A DNA stretch of 64,000 bases from an uncultured Microbulbifer sp. Its GTDB lineage: Bacteria > Pseudomonadota > Gammaproteobacteria > Pseudomonadales > Cellvibrionaceae. The stretch lies in the NCBI RefSeq assembly GCF_947504145.1, contig NZ_CANNGQ010000001.1:186001-250000 (forward strand). The letters run 5' to 3'. The position numbers and the translations under genes were made by a program. The notes under the pieces are model-generated. The model had not been told where the DNA came from. It worked only from the letters and a program-made list of their open reading frames with translations, and did not search any database. Below are positions 10,799-20,491 of this stretch, piece after piece (position 1 is the first letter of the stretch; each line of letters starts with the position of its first letter).

Positions 10799-11188
10799 AT
10801 GGCGGGTATTCCTTCATCCTTTTCGCCCATTCAATTGCACAATCGCCTGAACCGTCCGGTATGGATCGGCTTCAAACTGGCCCGGCGGGGCAAGCGCCAG
10901 CTGGTTTTGCTTACCGGTGGTGATGACAGCGCGGCAAAATTGAGCAAGAACTTCGAGACCTTTGTTGGGCAGATCGTTCGCGAGTTCAAGCTGGATCCGG
11001 AGCAGACGGATTTCGTCGAGCTGCGTCAGGACAAGCGCGAGAGCGAAGCGGAAGCTAATAACTGGTTCCGCTGGCATGCGCACTGGGTAGGTTCTGCCCC
11101 CATGGACTGCAAGGCCGACCCGGTAACTTCGGACGCGGCCCGCAATTACCTGGAAGATGTGCTGACGCGCAACACCGCGGCAGCCTGA
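10799..11188 (+). CDS. hypothetical protein, 129 residues
   Basis: A soluble protein with no signal peptide or membrane helix. The N-terminus (PIQLHNRLNRPVWIGFKLARRGKRQLVLLTGG) is basic and strand-rich and the middle is charged. No domain is recognised. GAGGT lies upstream of the ATG and a strong intrinsic terminator follows at 11215, so it is a well-delimited transcription unit and probably real. Confidence 0.65.
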   Translation: MAGIPSSFSPIQLHNRLNRPVWIGFKLARRGKRQLVLLTGGDDSAAKLSKNFETFVGQIVREFKLDPEQTDFVELRQDKRESEAEANNWFRWHAHWVGSAPMDCKADPVTSDAARNYLEDVLTRNTAAA

Positions 11189-11214
11189 AGCCCAACGCCG
11201 AGATTAGATCGCCT

Positions 11215-11238
11215 GAGCCCGCTTTACGCGGGCTCTTT
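11215..11238 (+). terminator. intrinsic terminator
   Basis: A perfect 8-bp stem GAGCCCGC / GCGGGCTC with loop TTTAC, then TTT. It lies 27 bp after the stop of the 129-residue protein gene. Confidence 0.8.
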
Positions 11239-11296
11239 GCGTTTGGGTCTTGTGTTGCCGGGCTGGGAAGGCGGTTGGGCAGTGTGGGCCCCGGTG

Positions 11297-12229
11297 CTAG
11301 CGCGGCCTGGATGAGGGGTGCGCTTCACCATTTTCGTGGGAGGGGCCGAGCAGTTCGGCGAGTGCTTTTTCCAGGGTGGGGTACTGAAAGCTGTAACCAC
11401 TATCCAGTGCGGTGCGCGGTTCCATCCTCTGGCTGGCGAGCAGGAGCTCGTTGGCCATCTCGCCGAACATCAGCCGTAATACCCATGCGGGTGTGCGCAT
11501 CAGGCAGGGGCGGTGAAGCTGTTTGGCCAGCAGGCGTGAGAAGCTATTGTTGGTGACCGGTTCCGGTGCGCTGGCGTTAAATGGCACGCAGAGCTGCCGG
11601 TCGATGGCGTGGAGCATCAAGCCGACTATGTCTTCTTCGTGAATCCAGCTCATCCAGTGCTCGCCACTGCTCATCGGACCGCCCAGACCCAGCCGGAAGG
11701 GGGGCAGCATCTGTGCGAGGGCGCCGCCGCGGGTGGAGAGCACGATTGCGGTGCGCATGATCCCTACACAGATATCAGCCTGCTGCAGTGGCAGGGTAGC
11801 GGCTTCCCAGTCTTTGCACAGATCTGCGGCAAATCCACCGCCGGGGCCGCTGGATTCTTTCAGCAGGTCGCCGCCGCGATCGCCGTAGTAACCCACCGCA
11901 GAGCCGGACAGCACGTATTTGGGGCGCTGGCTCTGGGAAAGTATCCACTGCACCAGCTGGGCAGTGGTTTCCAGGCGCGAGCGGCGGATTTCCTGCTTGC
12001 GCGCGTTACTCCAGCGCTTGGCTATGGTTTCGCCTGCCAGGTTGACGACTACGTCCACCGGGCCTTCCACCTGCTGCAGGTCGCGTACGCCTTGGGCTGA
12101 CTCGCCGCAGAGTTTGTGCACCTTGTCGGGTGACCGGCTCAGTACGGTCAGGCGATGGCCTCGCGCCAGCCATTTCGCACAAAATAGACGGCCTATCAAT
12201 CCAGTGCCGCCAGTGATTAAGCAATGCAT
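11297..12229 (-). CDS. TIGR01777-family NAD(P)-binding epimerase-like protein
   Basis: A 310-residue extended short-chain dehydrogenase-like protein. The N-terminus MHCLITGGTGLIGRLFC is a nucleotide-binding Rossmann motif; VVNLAGETIAKRW, VLSGSAVGYYGDRG and WMSWIHEEDIVG follow, the classic TIGR01777 (YfcH/SulA-like) pattern, and a C-terminal DUF1731 segment ends the protein. The substrate of this family is not established. The ATG at 12229 puts GGTG in its usual position near the N-terminus; an ATG at 12253 would add eight residues. Confidence 0.85.
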   Translation of the reverse strand: MHCLITGGTGLIGRLFCAKWLARGHRLTVLSRSPDKVHKLCGESAQGVRDLQQVEGPVDVVVNLAGETIAKRWSNARKQEIRRSRLETTAQLVQWILSQSQRPKYVLSGSAVGYYGDRGGDLLKESSGPGGGFAADLCKDWEAATLPLQQADICVGIMRTAIVLSTRGGALAQMLPPFRLGLGGPMSSGEHWMSWIHEEDIVGLMLHAIDRQLCVPFNASAPEPVTNNSFSRLLAKQLHRPCLMRTPAWVLRLMFGEMANELLLASQRMEPRTALDSGYSFQYPTLEKALAELLGPSHENGEAHPSSRPR

Positions 12230-12541
12230 AAATCTGGCATCCGTGCCGCACATTGTTTGGTCTGTGCATGGAAAACATTTGCCCGGTTTCTGTGGCGCCG
12301 TGTGCTGTACGCGGCGGAACCGGGAGCGGGCCGGAATTCATGGGCCCGCCGGGCGAATTGAGCGGAACCAAACGGCAACGCCACCCTCTTCGCCGGGTGA
12401 ATATCTCACGATAATAGCAGCCACCAAGACGATTGCGCGGAATGCCGGAAATAAATGCGGGGATTGGGTGAAGGCGAGTAATAGCAGGCGGCATACCGGG
12501 GCATACAACGCCCCGGCGGTGTACAAGCTGCTGCTACCGCT

Positions 12542-14122
12542 TCAGTCTGTTACTTCGGGGGTAAGCACCGTTTCGTTTTCGTCGGTGGGGCGGCGTTGTA
12601 GCAGTGCGGCGAACATCAGCATCAGGGCGGCCAGGGCAACGATTCCCCAGACTCCAATCACCATAAAGGGCGTATAACCGCTGCGGGATTCAACCTGACC
12701 GATCATGGTAGCCTGCTCAAACTGAGGCAGTTGTTCGGTAATGGTGCCGTCTGGAGCGACAATGGCGGTGACACCGGTGTTGGTGCCGCGCACAAGATAA
12801 CGCCGTGTTTCCAGGGCGCGCATCTGCGCCATCTGCATATGTTGCAGGGGGCCAATAGAGCGGCCAAACCAGGCGTCGTTGCTCAGCGTCAGCAGCACGC
12901 CGGCGTCGCCGCTGCTTCGCGCCACCAGTTGCGGATAGACAATTTCGTAGCAGATCAACGGTGCCCAGTTTAGGCCGCCGGCCTGCAGGGGTTGCTGGCC
13001 CTCGGGCCCCGGGCGGATAAACGAGGTGGGCAGGTTGAAAAATTCAATGGTGCCGCGAATCCAGTCTTCCAGCGGCACATACTCGCCGAACGGGACCAGG
13101 TGGCGTTTGTGGTAAAGCTGCTGTTCCTGGCCGAACACCGCGGCGGAATTGTGTATCACCCGCCGGTAATCCTGTTCGGTGTCGTACAGAACACCGGTGA
13201 TCAGGTCGGTTTGCGTTTCTTGGGCGTTGTTTTGCAGGGCTTCCATCAGGTTGGGTGCTTGATGGTACAGCAGTGGCAGCGCGGCCTCAGGCCAGATCAC
13301 CAGGTCCACGTTTTCCCGGTGTAGCTCTAGGGTGGCGGACTGGTAGCGTCTGATCGTCTCGCCGCGAAACTCTGGTAGCCACTTTTTGTCCTGGGGGATG
13401 TTGGCCTGCACCAGCCCGACAGTTTTTGTGGTGCCGCTGGCCTGGGTCCAGTCCAGTTGTGACAGAATCAGGCCGGAGGGCCAGCTCAGCAGAGCAGTGG
13501 TAAGCAGCACCAGCGCTTGCGGGGACTTCCACGACGCGAAGGTACGGCGGATAAACAGTGCTGCGACGGCCGCAGAGAAAGCCAGCAATAGCCCGATCCC
13601 GTAGACGCTCAGCACCGGTGCCCAACCCGCAAGCCAGGTATGGGTGTGGCCGTAACCGGCGAACAGCCAGGGGAAGCCGGTAAACATCCAGGTGCGACAC
13701 CATTCGCTGACAAACCAGAGTGCGGCAAACGCGAGGGCGAAGGACGCCGGGTTTGCGCGCAGGCGGGCGAGCAAGGGGAATGGCAGTGCAAACAACAGGG
13801 CCAGGATGCCGACAAAGGCACCGGTCAGCAGGACGCCGAGCAGCGGTGAGGAGTTGCCAAAATCGGTAATGGAGACATAGACCCAGGACCCGCCGGTGGC
13901 AAATAGCCCGACACCAAAGCAGAGTGCGAGCCAGTAGATCTGTTTACCACTGAGCCGTTTCTCGGCCCCATTGCGCCCCGGTGCCAGCAGCACCGCAAAC
14001 AACCCCAGGGAGAGCAGGCTGCACCACCAGAGGTTGTACGGGGCGAAGGAGAGGGTGAGGAGGCCGCCGGCAAACAGGGCGGCCAGGGAAGGTAGGAGCG
14101 GTAAGAGTCGAGAGTTACGCAT
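12542..14122 (-). CDS. lnt: apolipoprotein N-acyltransferase
   Basis: A 526-residue inner-membrane enzyme that adds the third acyl chain to lipoproteins such as LptE. Several N-terminal membrane helices (residues about 10-220) precede a nitrilase-type periplasmic domain. The catalytic triad is visible as Glu279 (IWPEAALP), Lys339 (HKRHLVPFGEYVP) and Cys391 (LICYEIVYP). Its start overlaps the corC stop by one base (TGATG), so the two are coupled. This is the last gene of the miaB-ybeZ-ybeY-corC-lnt operon. Confidence 0.96.
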   Translation of the reverse strand: MRNSRLLPLLPSLAALFAGGLLTLSFAPYNLWWCSLLSLGLFAVLLAPGRNGAEKRLSGKQIYWLALCFGVGLFATGGSWVYVSITDFGNSSPLLGVLLTGAFVGILALLFALPFPLLARLRANPASFALAFAALWFVSEWCRTWMFTGFPWLFAGYGHTHTWLAGWAPVLSVYGIGLLLAFSAAVAALFIRRTFASWKSPQALVLLTTALLSWPSGLILSQLDWTQASGTTKTVGLVQANIPQDKKWLPEFRGETIRRYQSATLELHRENVDLVIWPEAALPLLYHQAPNLMEALQNNAQETQTDLITGVLYDTEQDYRRVIHNSAAVFGQEQQLYHKRHLVPFGEYVPLEDWIRGTIEFFNLPTSFIRPGPEGQQPLQAGGLNWAPLICYEIVYPQLVARSSGDAGVLLTLSNDAWFGRSIGPLQHMQMAQMRALETRRYLVRGTNTGVTAIVAPDGTITEQLPQFEQATMIGQVESRSGYTPFMVIGVWGIVALAALMLMFAALLQRRPTDENETVLTPEVTD

Positions 14123-15018
14123 CAGCCATCTTCTTCAGCGGGCCTGTCAAAACGGCTGACTCGCAGCAGGTGAATCTGCCGGTTGTCGGCGTAAAGGACG
14201 CGGAATTTGAAGTCTCCCATCTTGGTCATTTCATCGCGTCCCGGCAGGTGGCCGAAGGACTGCATGATCAGGCCGCCAATGGTGTCGAACTCCTCGTCAC
14301 TGAACTCGCACTCGAAGTACTCATTGAAGTCCTCGATGGGGGTCAGTGCCTTCACTACGAAATCGTTGTCGCTCACCTTGCGGATAAAGCTGTCCGCTTC
14401 TTCCTCATCGGTCTCGTCTTCAATTTCGCCAACGATTTCTTCGAGGATATCCTCAATGGTTACCACGCCCGAGACGCCACCATACTCGTCGATTACGACA
14501 GCCATGTGATAGCGGTTCTCGCGAAATTCTCGCAGCAAGATGTTCAGGCGCTTACTTTCGGGGATGATGTTGGCGGGGCGGATATGGTCTTCCAGGCGGA
14601 ACTCGTCCACACCCTTCAGTACCAGCGGCAGCAGGTCTTTGGCGAGAAGAATGCCGCGGATATCGTCGATACTCTCACCCACCACCGGAAAGCGGGAGTG
14701 GCCGGATTCGATGATCTTGGGCAGAAATTCTTTCGGATGATCTTCAATGCTGACCACCACCATCTGCGAGCGCGGAATCATGATCTCCCGCACCTGCTGG
14801 TTGGACACATCCAGCGCCCCCTCGATGATGGACAGGGCTTCGGCATCTACCACCTTGTTTTCGGCGGCGTCCTTGATGATATCCAGCAGCTCATCGCGGG
14901 ATTTGGGCTCTTGTGAGAAGGCACCCAGTATTTTCTCCAACCAGTTCTTTTCCCCCGATCGGGGGCGGTTGGAAGAGGAGCTACTTGGGGGTTCGTCGGT
15001 GGTCATGGATGTGGCCAT
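14122..15018 (-). CDS. corC: CorC/YbeX-type CBS-domain protein
   Basis: A 298-residue cytoplasmic protein with two CBS domains (about residues 70-190: REIMIPRSQMVVV and YHMAVVIDEYGGVSGVVTIEDILEEIVGEI) and a C-terminal CorC_HlyC domain ending in ..RQIHLLRVSRFD. It has no membrane segment, like E. coli YbeX/CorC, which is linked to Mg2+/Co2+ efflux and to ribosome or envelope homeostasis. It lies 8 bp after ybeY and overlaps lnt by one base. Confidence 0.92.
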   Translation of the reverse strand: MATSMTTDEPPSSSSSNRPRSGEKNWLEKILGAFSQEPKSRDELLDIIKDAAENKVVDAEALSIIEGALDVSNQQVREIMIPRSQMVVVSIEDHPKEFLPKIIESGHSRFPVVGESIDDIRGILLAKDLLPLVLKGVDEFRLEDHIRPANIIPESKRLNILLREFRENRYHMAVVIDEYGGVSGVVTIEDILEEIVGEIEDETDEEEADSFIRKVSDNDFVVKALTPIEDFNEYFECEFSDEEFDTIGGLIMQSFGHLPGRDEMTKMGDFKFRVLYADNRQIHLLRVSRFDRPAEEDG

Positions 15019-15026
15019 ACTCCGCG

Positions 15027-15599
15027 TTACTCGTCGGTTCCGTTTATCGTATTGTCAGCCCGCGCAGTTCGCGCCGGCTCGAATGTTGTGTCTTCTACAG
15101 GCTGGTAGGGATCACTGAATCCCAGCCCCGCCAGAATGCGGGTTTCGAGATTTTCCATGATCTCGGCCTCATCGTCTTCGATATGGTCGTAACCCAATAG
15201 ATGCAGTGTGCCATGGACCACCATGTGTGCCCAGTGTGCAGAAAGGGCTTTGTGCTGCTGTTCCGCTTCCCTCGCCACGACCTGCGCGCAGATCACCAGG
15301 TCGCCCAGCAGGGGCAAACCCAGTTCTTCCGGTATGTCAGCGGGAAAGGAGAGCACATTGGTGGGTTTGTGTTTGCCGCGGTACTGGCTGTTGAGCGCCT
15401 GGCTTTCCTCTTCATCGACGATGCGCAGGGAAATCTCGGCTTCGGCGCGGTGCGCGCCCACGGCAGCGGCCGCCCAGCGGACGAGGTCTTGGTCGCCGGG
15501 CAGTGAAGAGAGGGAGGTGGCCCGCTGCACATCAAGGACGATGTCAGCGGGCGAGAGCGATTCGGGCTGGGCCGGCTGCTCGGGTTGGCTGGCGTTCAT
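15027..15599 (-). CDS. ybeY: endoribonuclease YbeY
   Basis: A 190-residue single-strand RNA endonuclease involved in 16S rRNA 3'-end maturation and ribosome quality control. The zinc site [11 protein letters not shown] gives His129, His133 and His139; [14 protein letters not shown] and [12 protein letters not shown] are also characteristic. The ATG at 15599 lies 11 nt after the ybeZ stop; an ATG at 15620, inside ybeZ, has GGAG very close and is an alternative start adding seven residues. The C-terminal tail after GFSDPYQP is slightly longer than usual. Confidence 0.93.
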   Translation of the reverse strand: MNASQPEQPAQPESLSPADIVLDVQRATSLSSLPGDQDLVRWAAAAVGAHRAEAEISLRIVDEEESQALNSQYRGKHKPTNVLSFPADIPEELGLPLLGDLVICAQVVAREAEQQHKALSAHWAHMVVHGTLHLLGYDHIEDDEAEIMENLETRILAGLGFSDPYQPVEDTTFEPARTARADNTINGTDE

Positions 15600-15609
15600 G
15601 GGCGCGGCG

Positions 15610-16695
15610 TCAGGCCGCATCTTCTCCAGAGGCCTTGCCTGCCGCCCGCAGTGCTGCGGCCTTGCGCGCTGCGCGCTCGGCTTCTTCTGCGGCTTCCACT
15701 TCTGCTTCGTGAATCCCGTAGGCTTCCACGATACGTTGCACCAGGGGGTGACGCACCACGTCTTTGGCACCGAAATGGGTAAAGCTGATGCCGTTTACGT
15801 TGTTTAGTACTTCAATGGCATGCTTGAGGCCAGAAGCCTGGCCGCGGGGCAGGTCGATCTGGCTCGGGTCGCCAGTGATCACTGCGGTGGAACCGAACCC
15901 GATCCGGGTCAGGAACATTTTCATCTGCTCGCGGGTGGTGTTCTGGCTTTCGTCGAGAATGACAAACGCATTGTTCAGGGTGCGTCCGCGCATATAGGCC
16001 AGCGGTGCCACTTCGATGACGTTGCGTTCGATGAGCTTGCCCACGGTTTCGAAGCCGAGCATTTCGTACAGGGCGTCGTAGAGTGGGCGCAGGTAGGGGT
16101 CGACCTTCTGGCTGAGGTCACCGGGCAGGAAACCCAGTTTCTCGCCGGCTTCCACTGCCGGGCGCACCAGCAGGATACGCTCCACGGAATCCTTGAGCAG
16201 GGCTTCCACGGCGCAGGCGACGGCCAGGTAGGTTTTACCGGTACCGGCGGGGCCGATGCCGAAGTTGATATCGTTGGTCTGTACCGCGCGCACGTATTTG
16301 CGCTGGTTGATACCACGGGGTCGCACGGAACACTTTTTGGTACGGATCAATACGACCTGGTCGCCTTCGCCGTCTTCCATCTGTTGCCTACCACTCACCA
16401 GCTCTTCAACCCCGGATTCCTGCAGGGCGAGGTGAATCTCGTCCGGCGTGAGGCTGTCTTTGCCTCCAGTTTCCTTGTACAGGTTGCTGATGATCTCTCC
16501 GGCCGCGCGGGCGGAATTGGCATCACCGTAAAAGGCAAACTGATTGCCGCGGTTGCGGATCTCGATTTCCAGTCGCTGTTCTATCTGGCGCAGGTGTTGA
16601 TCGAATTGGCCACAGAGATTGGCCAGGCGGCGGGCGTCGTTTGGCTCAAGGGTGATGCTGTGAGCGAGGGCTTGTGTTTCCAAATTGGTTTCCAT
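15610..16695 (-). CDS. ybeZ: PhoH-like ATPase YbeZ
   Basis: A 361-residue P-loop ATPase of the PhoH family, which partners YbeY in RNA processing. Walker [14 protein letters not shown] is at about 146-158, Walker B VILDESQN is further on, and an arginine-rich stretch precedes GDPSQIDLP. The C-terminus is a long Ala/Glu helix ([20 protein letters not shown]). It starts 208 bp after miaB, a gap that contains an REP-like palindrome. Confidence 0.93.
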   Translation of the reverse strand: METNLETQALAHSITLEPNDARRLANLCGQFDQHLRQIEQRLEIEIRNRGNQFAFYGDANSARAAGEIISNLYKETGGKDSLTPDEIHLALQESGVEELVSGRQQMEDGEGDQVVLIRTKKCSVRPRGINQRKYVRAVQTNDINFGIGPAGTGKTYLAVACAVEALLKDSVERILLVRPAVEAGEKLGFLPGDLSQKVDPYLRPLYDALYEMLGFETVGKLIERNVIEVAPLAYMRGRTLNNAFVILDESQNTTREQMKMFLTRIGFGSTAVITGDPSQIDLPRGQASGLKHAIEVLNNVNGISFTHFGAKDVVRHPLVQRIVEAYGIHEAEVEAAEEAERAARKAAALRAAGKASGEDAA

Positions 16696-16867
16696 GCACC
16701 TTTTGTCTGGGGGTTCAGTCTGTAGGTTATACCCATTTCCCTCGTAGGGGAAAGGTCGGTTTGTGACGAATGGGTTCTAACCGGTATCGGGGCTTATAAC
16801 AGGGGAGTATGACGGTTTGTGGTTGCCGGTATCCCGGCCACCAGTTTCGCCTGCGCAATCCTCCCTG

Positions 16868-16891
16868 GAGGAGCCTGCCTGCAGGCGAAAA
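16868..16891. repeat. REP-like palindrome, copy 2
   Basis: GGAGGAGCCTGCCTGCAGGC followed by GAAA. It shares GGAGCCTGCC, TGCAGGC and GAA with the element at 4719-4743. It lies 13 bp past the miaB stop codon. Confidence 0.55.
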
Positions 16892-16903
16892 CCGGGTGTT
16901 CTC

Positions 16904-18298
16904 CTAGCTATCCAGCGGCCCGTCCAGCTCTGAAGCCACCAGCGTTCCACGCAGGGAGTTGGGCAGCGCTTCCTCAATCAGCACATCGGCAAATTTGCCG
17001 ATCAACTCCATCTGGTCACAGCGGAAATTGACTACCCGGTTGTTTTCGGTGCGGCCCTGCAGTTGGCCCGGGTCTTTCTTGGAGACGCCGCTCACCAGTA
17101 CCCGCTCCACATTGCCCACCATTCGGCGCGCGATCTCCGCGGCCTGCTGATTGATACGGTGCTGCAGCAGTTGCAGGCGCTGCTTCTTGATCTCTTCCGG
17201 GGTGTCGTCCGGCAGGTCGGCCGCCGGTGTGCCGGGGCGGGCGGAATAGATGAAACTGAAGGAGATATCGAAGCCCACATCCTGAATCAGCTTCATGGTG
17301 GCTTCGAAGTCGCGCTCGGTTTCACCGGGGAAGCCGATGATAAAGTCCGACGACAGGCAGATATCCGGGCGGATGGTCTTCAAACGGCGGATCTTCGATT
17401 TGTATTCCAGTGCGGTATGGCCGCGCTTCATCGCCATCAGAATGCGGTCGGAACCGCTCTGGACCGGCAGGTGCAGGTGGTTCACAAGCTGCGGGACTTC
17501 TGCGTACACATCGATCAGCGCATCGGAGAATTCTACTGGATGCGAGGTGGTGTAGCGGATGCGGTCGATGCCGTCGATGGCTGCCACATAGGTGATCAGC
17601 TCGGCAAAATCCACGATCTGGCCGTCTTCACCGGGCGCGCGATACGCATTGACATTCTGGCCCAGAAGATTGACTTCGCGGACTCCCTGGTCGGCCAGAT
17701 GCGTCACTTCATCCAGCACGTCTGTTACCGGGCGGCTTACTTCCTCCCCTCGGGTGTAGGGCACCACGCAGAAGGTGCAGTATTTGGAGCAGCCTTCCAT
17801 GATCGAGACAAACGCGCTGGCACCGTCCGCTTCGGGCTGGGGCAGGCGGTCGAACTTTTCGATTTCCGGGAAGGAAACGTCCACCACGATGGCGCCACTA
17901 TCCTGCTTGCGGGTGTCCATCATTTCCGGCAGGCGGTGCAGGGTCTGAGGGCCGAATACCAGGTCGACATAGGGGGCGCGCTTGGCGATGGCCTCGCCTT
18001 CCTGGCTCGCCACACAGCCGCCGACGCCGATAACCAGCTCTGGATTCTTTTCTTTCAGGTGCTTCCAGCGGCCCAGTTGGTGGAACAATTTTTCCTGTGC
18101 TTTCTCGCGGATAGAACAGGTGTTCACCAGCAGTACATCGGCGTCTTCCGGGTCATCCGTGGGTACCATCTGGTGGGACTCGCCCAGCAGGTCCCGCATG
18201 CGCGCAGAATCGTACTCGTTCATCTGGCAGCCGTGGGTCTTGATGAAGAGCTTTTTCACCGGTTTTTCGGTCAGTTCGGAGGACTTCTCTGGGGACAT
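16904..18298 (-). CDS. miaB: tRNA-2-methylthio-N6-dimethylallyladenosine synthase
   Basis: A 464-residue radical-SAM methylthiotransferase acting on i6A37 of tRNA. The N-terminal iron-sulfur cluster ligands are Cys24, Cys61 and Cys95; the radical-SAM CxxxCxxC is at 170-177 (CSKYCTFC). A TRAM domain follows near the C-terminus ([21 protein letters not shown]). The ATG at 18298 is preferred over a TTG five codons upstream; AGG lies about 10 nt before it. First gene of the miaB-ybeZ-ybeY-corC-lnt operon; divergent from the DUF1820 gene. Confidence 0.96.
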   Translation of the reverse strand: MSPEKSSELTEKPVKKLFIKTHGCQMNEYDSARMRDLLGESHQMVPTDDPEDADVLLVNTCSIREKAQEKLFHQLGRWKHLKEKNPELVIGVGGCVASQEGEAIAKRAPYVDLVFGPQTLHRLPEMMDTRKQDSGAIVVDVSFPEIEKFDRLPQPEADGASAFVSIMEGCSKYCTFCVVPYTRGEEVSRPVTDVLDEVTHLADQGVREVNLLGQNVNAYRAPGEDGQIVDFAELITYVAAIDGIDRIRYTTSHPVEFSDALIDVYAEVPQLVNHLHLPVQSGSDRILMAMKRGHTALEYKSKIRRLKTIRPDICLSSDFIIGFPGETERDFEATMKLIQDVGFDISFSFIYSARPGTPAADLPDDTPEEIKKQRLQLLQHRINQQAAEIARRMVGNVERVLVSGVSKKDPGQLQGRTENNRVVNFRCDQMELIGKFADVLIEEALPNSLRGTLVASELDGPLDS

Positions 18299-18502
18299 GT
18301 TGCGCCTGGTCAAAAACTGGTCAATTTAAAAGGTGGGGCATTATACCGGCCGCCTCTGGGGCTGCATAGACGCCATCAAACTAGAGTGTTAATCTTCCGC
18401 GCTTTTTCGGGCCCGGCCCGGCTGCACACTAGAATTCACGGGGCTCACGTAACTTTCTTTGAAACCCTCTTTGAAATTCCCCGCCCCCATACCGAGCGAT
18501 CT

Positions 18503-18835
18503 ATGGCAAACCCAATCTACAAAGTCATTTTCCACAACCAGAATCAGGTGTTCGAGCTGTACGCCCGCGCGATCTACCAGAGCGAGATGTATGGCTTTAT
18601 CGAAGTAGAAGAGTTCGTGTTCGGCGAAAAGTCCCAGCTGGTGGTAGATCCCAGTGAGGAAAAACTGAAAACGGAATTTTCTTCCGTGAAGCGCTCCTAT
18701 ATCCCCATGCACAGCATCGTGCGGATTGACGAGGTCGAAAAGGAGGGCGTTGGTAAGGTGCACGAAGTGAAAGGCGACAAGATTGCACAGTTTCCCTTTC
18801 CTTCACCCATGCGGCATCCCACCGATTCAGAGTGA
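18503..18835 (+). CDS. DUF1820-family protein
   Basis: A 110-residue soluble protein beginning MANPIYKVIFHNQNQVFELYARAI, then GFIEVEEFVFGE and YIPMHSIVRIDEVEKEGVGKV, the conserved blocks of DUF1820. Genes of this family commonly sit opposite miaB in Pseudomonas, as here. The function is unknown. A strong terminator follows directly at 18855. Confidence 0.85.
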   Translation: MANPIYKVIFHNQNQVFELYARAIYQSEMYGFIEVEEFVFGEKSQLVVDPSEEKLKTEFSSVKRSYIPMHSIVRIDEVEKEGVGKVHEVKGDKIAQFPFPSPMRHPTDSE

Positions 18836-18854
18836 TGCATCCAAGAAAATATTG

Positions 18855-18885
18855 AAAAAAAAACGGGCCTCGCGCCCGTTTTTTT
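18855..18885 (+). terminator. intrinsic terminator after the DUF1820 gene
   Basis: An A-tract followed by CGGGC, a short CTCGC loop, then GCCCG and a seven-T run. The stem is strong and starts about 20 bp after the stop codon. Confidence 0.9.
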
Positions 18886-19117
18886 GTGCCTGCCGGCAGG
18901 GGCTATGACGCCTGGGCCTTTGTGTGCTGTTGAGAGGGGCGACAGGTGGACGATTTGCTGGCGCAGGTATCCCCACCTCGGCACGGTTTGTCGCAATCGC
19001 CACGGCGACAATTCCCAAGCGGCTATTCTGAAAGAGGGAATAGGGAAATTGCCTTCTGCCGCCGATTTTCCGATTCGCACCAAACCTAAAATGTAGTGGA
19101 AGTTTTTAGGTGACAGT

Positions 19118-20491
19118 ATGACTTCAATACCGGCCACTAAAGCCGCCATCTCCGCCCTCAAAATTGAGCAGCGCGTCGAGCGCGATGTGAAAGCGGGCAT
19201 CCCCGAACACGATCGCTCCAATCATACGGAAAGCGAAGAGAGCCTGCGCTCTTATGTGGTGCGCGAGATTATCGGCCGTGTGCACGAAAACCGTCAGACC
19301 GAGCTGGACAAGGAACTGGCGGACCGCAGCGAAGTAGAAATCCGCCAGCTGTTCCAGGACATGAAGAATACCGATGCGCTGGTGGACAAAAAAATCAGCA
19401 GCCGCATGGCCAGTCTTGTGGGCGGGCTCAAGCGAAGTGCGCAGGACTATTCTGCCCTGCGGATGGACCTGGAAATGTTCCGCAACCGCAATGGCCTCAC
19501 CCGCGAAGCGGTTTACCGGGAGTCCCGGATCCTGCACCACTCGGTTATTTTCTTTATTGTTATTTTGGAAACGGTACTGAATGCGTTTTTCCTGTCCAAA
19601 GGCAGTGACCTGGGGCTTGTGGGTGGCTTCTTTCAGGCGTTCATCATCTCCCTGATCAATCTCGGTTTCGCTGCATTTATGGCGTTCTCTCTGCGCAATT
19701 GCTTTCACCAGAATCTCGCCAGGAAGGTTGGAGCAGCGCTGCTGTGTATGTCGGTGTTGGCAGTGGCCACCACGTTTGTACTGGGTGTGGGCCACTACCG
19801 GGAGGCGCTCGAGCAGAATCCGTTTACGGCCTCGCAACTGGCGATGACCAGTTTATGGAATCAGCCCCTGGCTATTCAGGATTTCAATTCCTGGATCATG
19901 GTGGTGGTGAGTGGCATTGCCCTGATTTTGCTGACGGCCAAATTTTTTGTCGTGGACGACCGCTACCCGGGTTACACGGCGATTACCAGGCGGGTACGCG
20001 CGCTGCAAAAGTCCTGGGGAGAAGCCTTTGAGGACGCGGTTGAGAGCGTCAACGAGTTGGGAGAAGAGGTGCACGAGATACTGGCAGACCGGGAAAAAAC
20101 GATCCGTGCCCAGTTTATCCAGTTCAAGGCGAGCATCGAACGCAGTGAAGAGATTCATCGTCACTACCACGAAGATATCGTCAAGGCGCAGGGATTGCTG
20201 GACGAGCTGATTCGTTATTACCAGTCGTACTCCGCACGCATGCTGAACCGTCGCGCCGCCTATTTTGGCGAGTTGCTGCGCTTTGAGCTGGACAAGCTGC
20301 CGCGGTTGAATACCACCGGGCTGGAGCAGCATCAGCGAGACCTGGCCGCGTTCGAAGCGTTGATGGCGGAACTGGATAATGTATATACCGGCGCGATCGA
20401 CACGGTGAATGCGCGCTGCGAGTCGCTGCAGCAGGATCTCGCAGCGCTGGTGGACAAGCTTGAGCTGGATTACGGTCTGCGGAGAGCGTAA
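19118..20491 (+). CDS. membrane coiled-coil protein of unknown function
   Basis: A 457-residue protein. Residues 1-140 are soluble, charged and helical; four hydrophobic helices follow (about 142-160, 166-196, 207-227, 263-285); residues 295-457 form a long helical, heptad-rich cytoplasmic tail (AVESVNELGEEVHEILADRE... and LQQDLAALVDKLELDYGL). No known domain is recognised. The stop overlaps the next start (TAATG), so it is co-produced with the VWA-like protein. The unit lies between a terminator at 18855 and an unrelated lipid operon. Confidence 0.75.
   Translation: MTSIPATKAAISALKIEQRVERDVKAGIPEHDRSNHTESEESLRSYVVREIIGRVHENRQTELDKELADRSEVEIRQLFQDMKNTDALVDKKISSRMASLVGGLKRSAQDYSALRMDLEMFRNRNGLTREAVYRESRILHHSVIFFIVILETVLNAFFLSKGSDLGLVGGFFQAFIISLINLGFAAFMAFSLRNCFHQNLARKVGAALLCMSVLAVATTFVLGVGHYREALEQNPFTASQLAMTSLWNQPLAIQDFNSWIMVVVSGIALILLTAKFFVVDDRYPGYTAITRRVRALQKSWGEAFEDAVESVNELGEEVHEILADREKTIRAQFIQFKASIERSEEIHRHYHEDIVKAQGLLDELIRYYQSYSARMLNRRAAYFGELLRFELDKLPRLNTTGLEQHQRDLAAFEALMAELDNVYTGAIDTVNARCESLQQDLAALVDKLELDYGLRRA

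Noticed and set aside
17063..18502. Long plus-strand frame running through miaB into the DUF1820 gene
   Set aside because: miaB on the minus strand is complete; the extra N-terminal part is its antisense and only the last 110 codons are a real gene.
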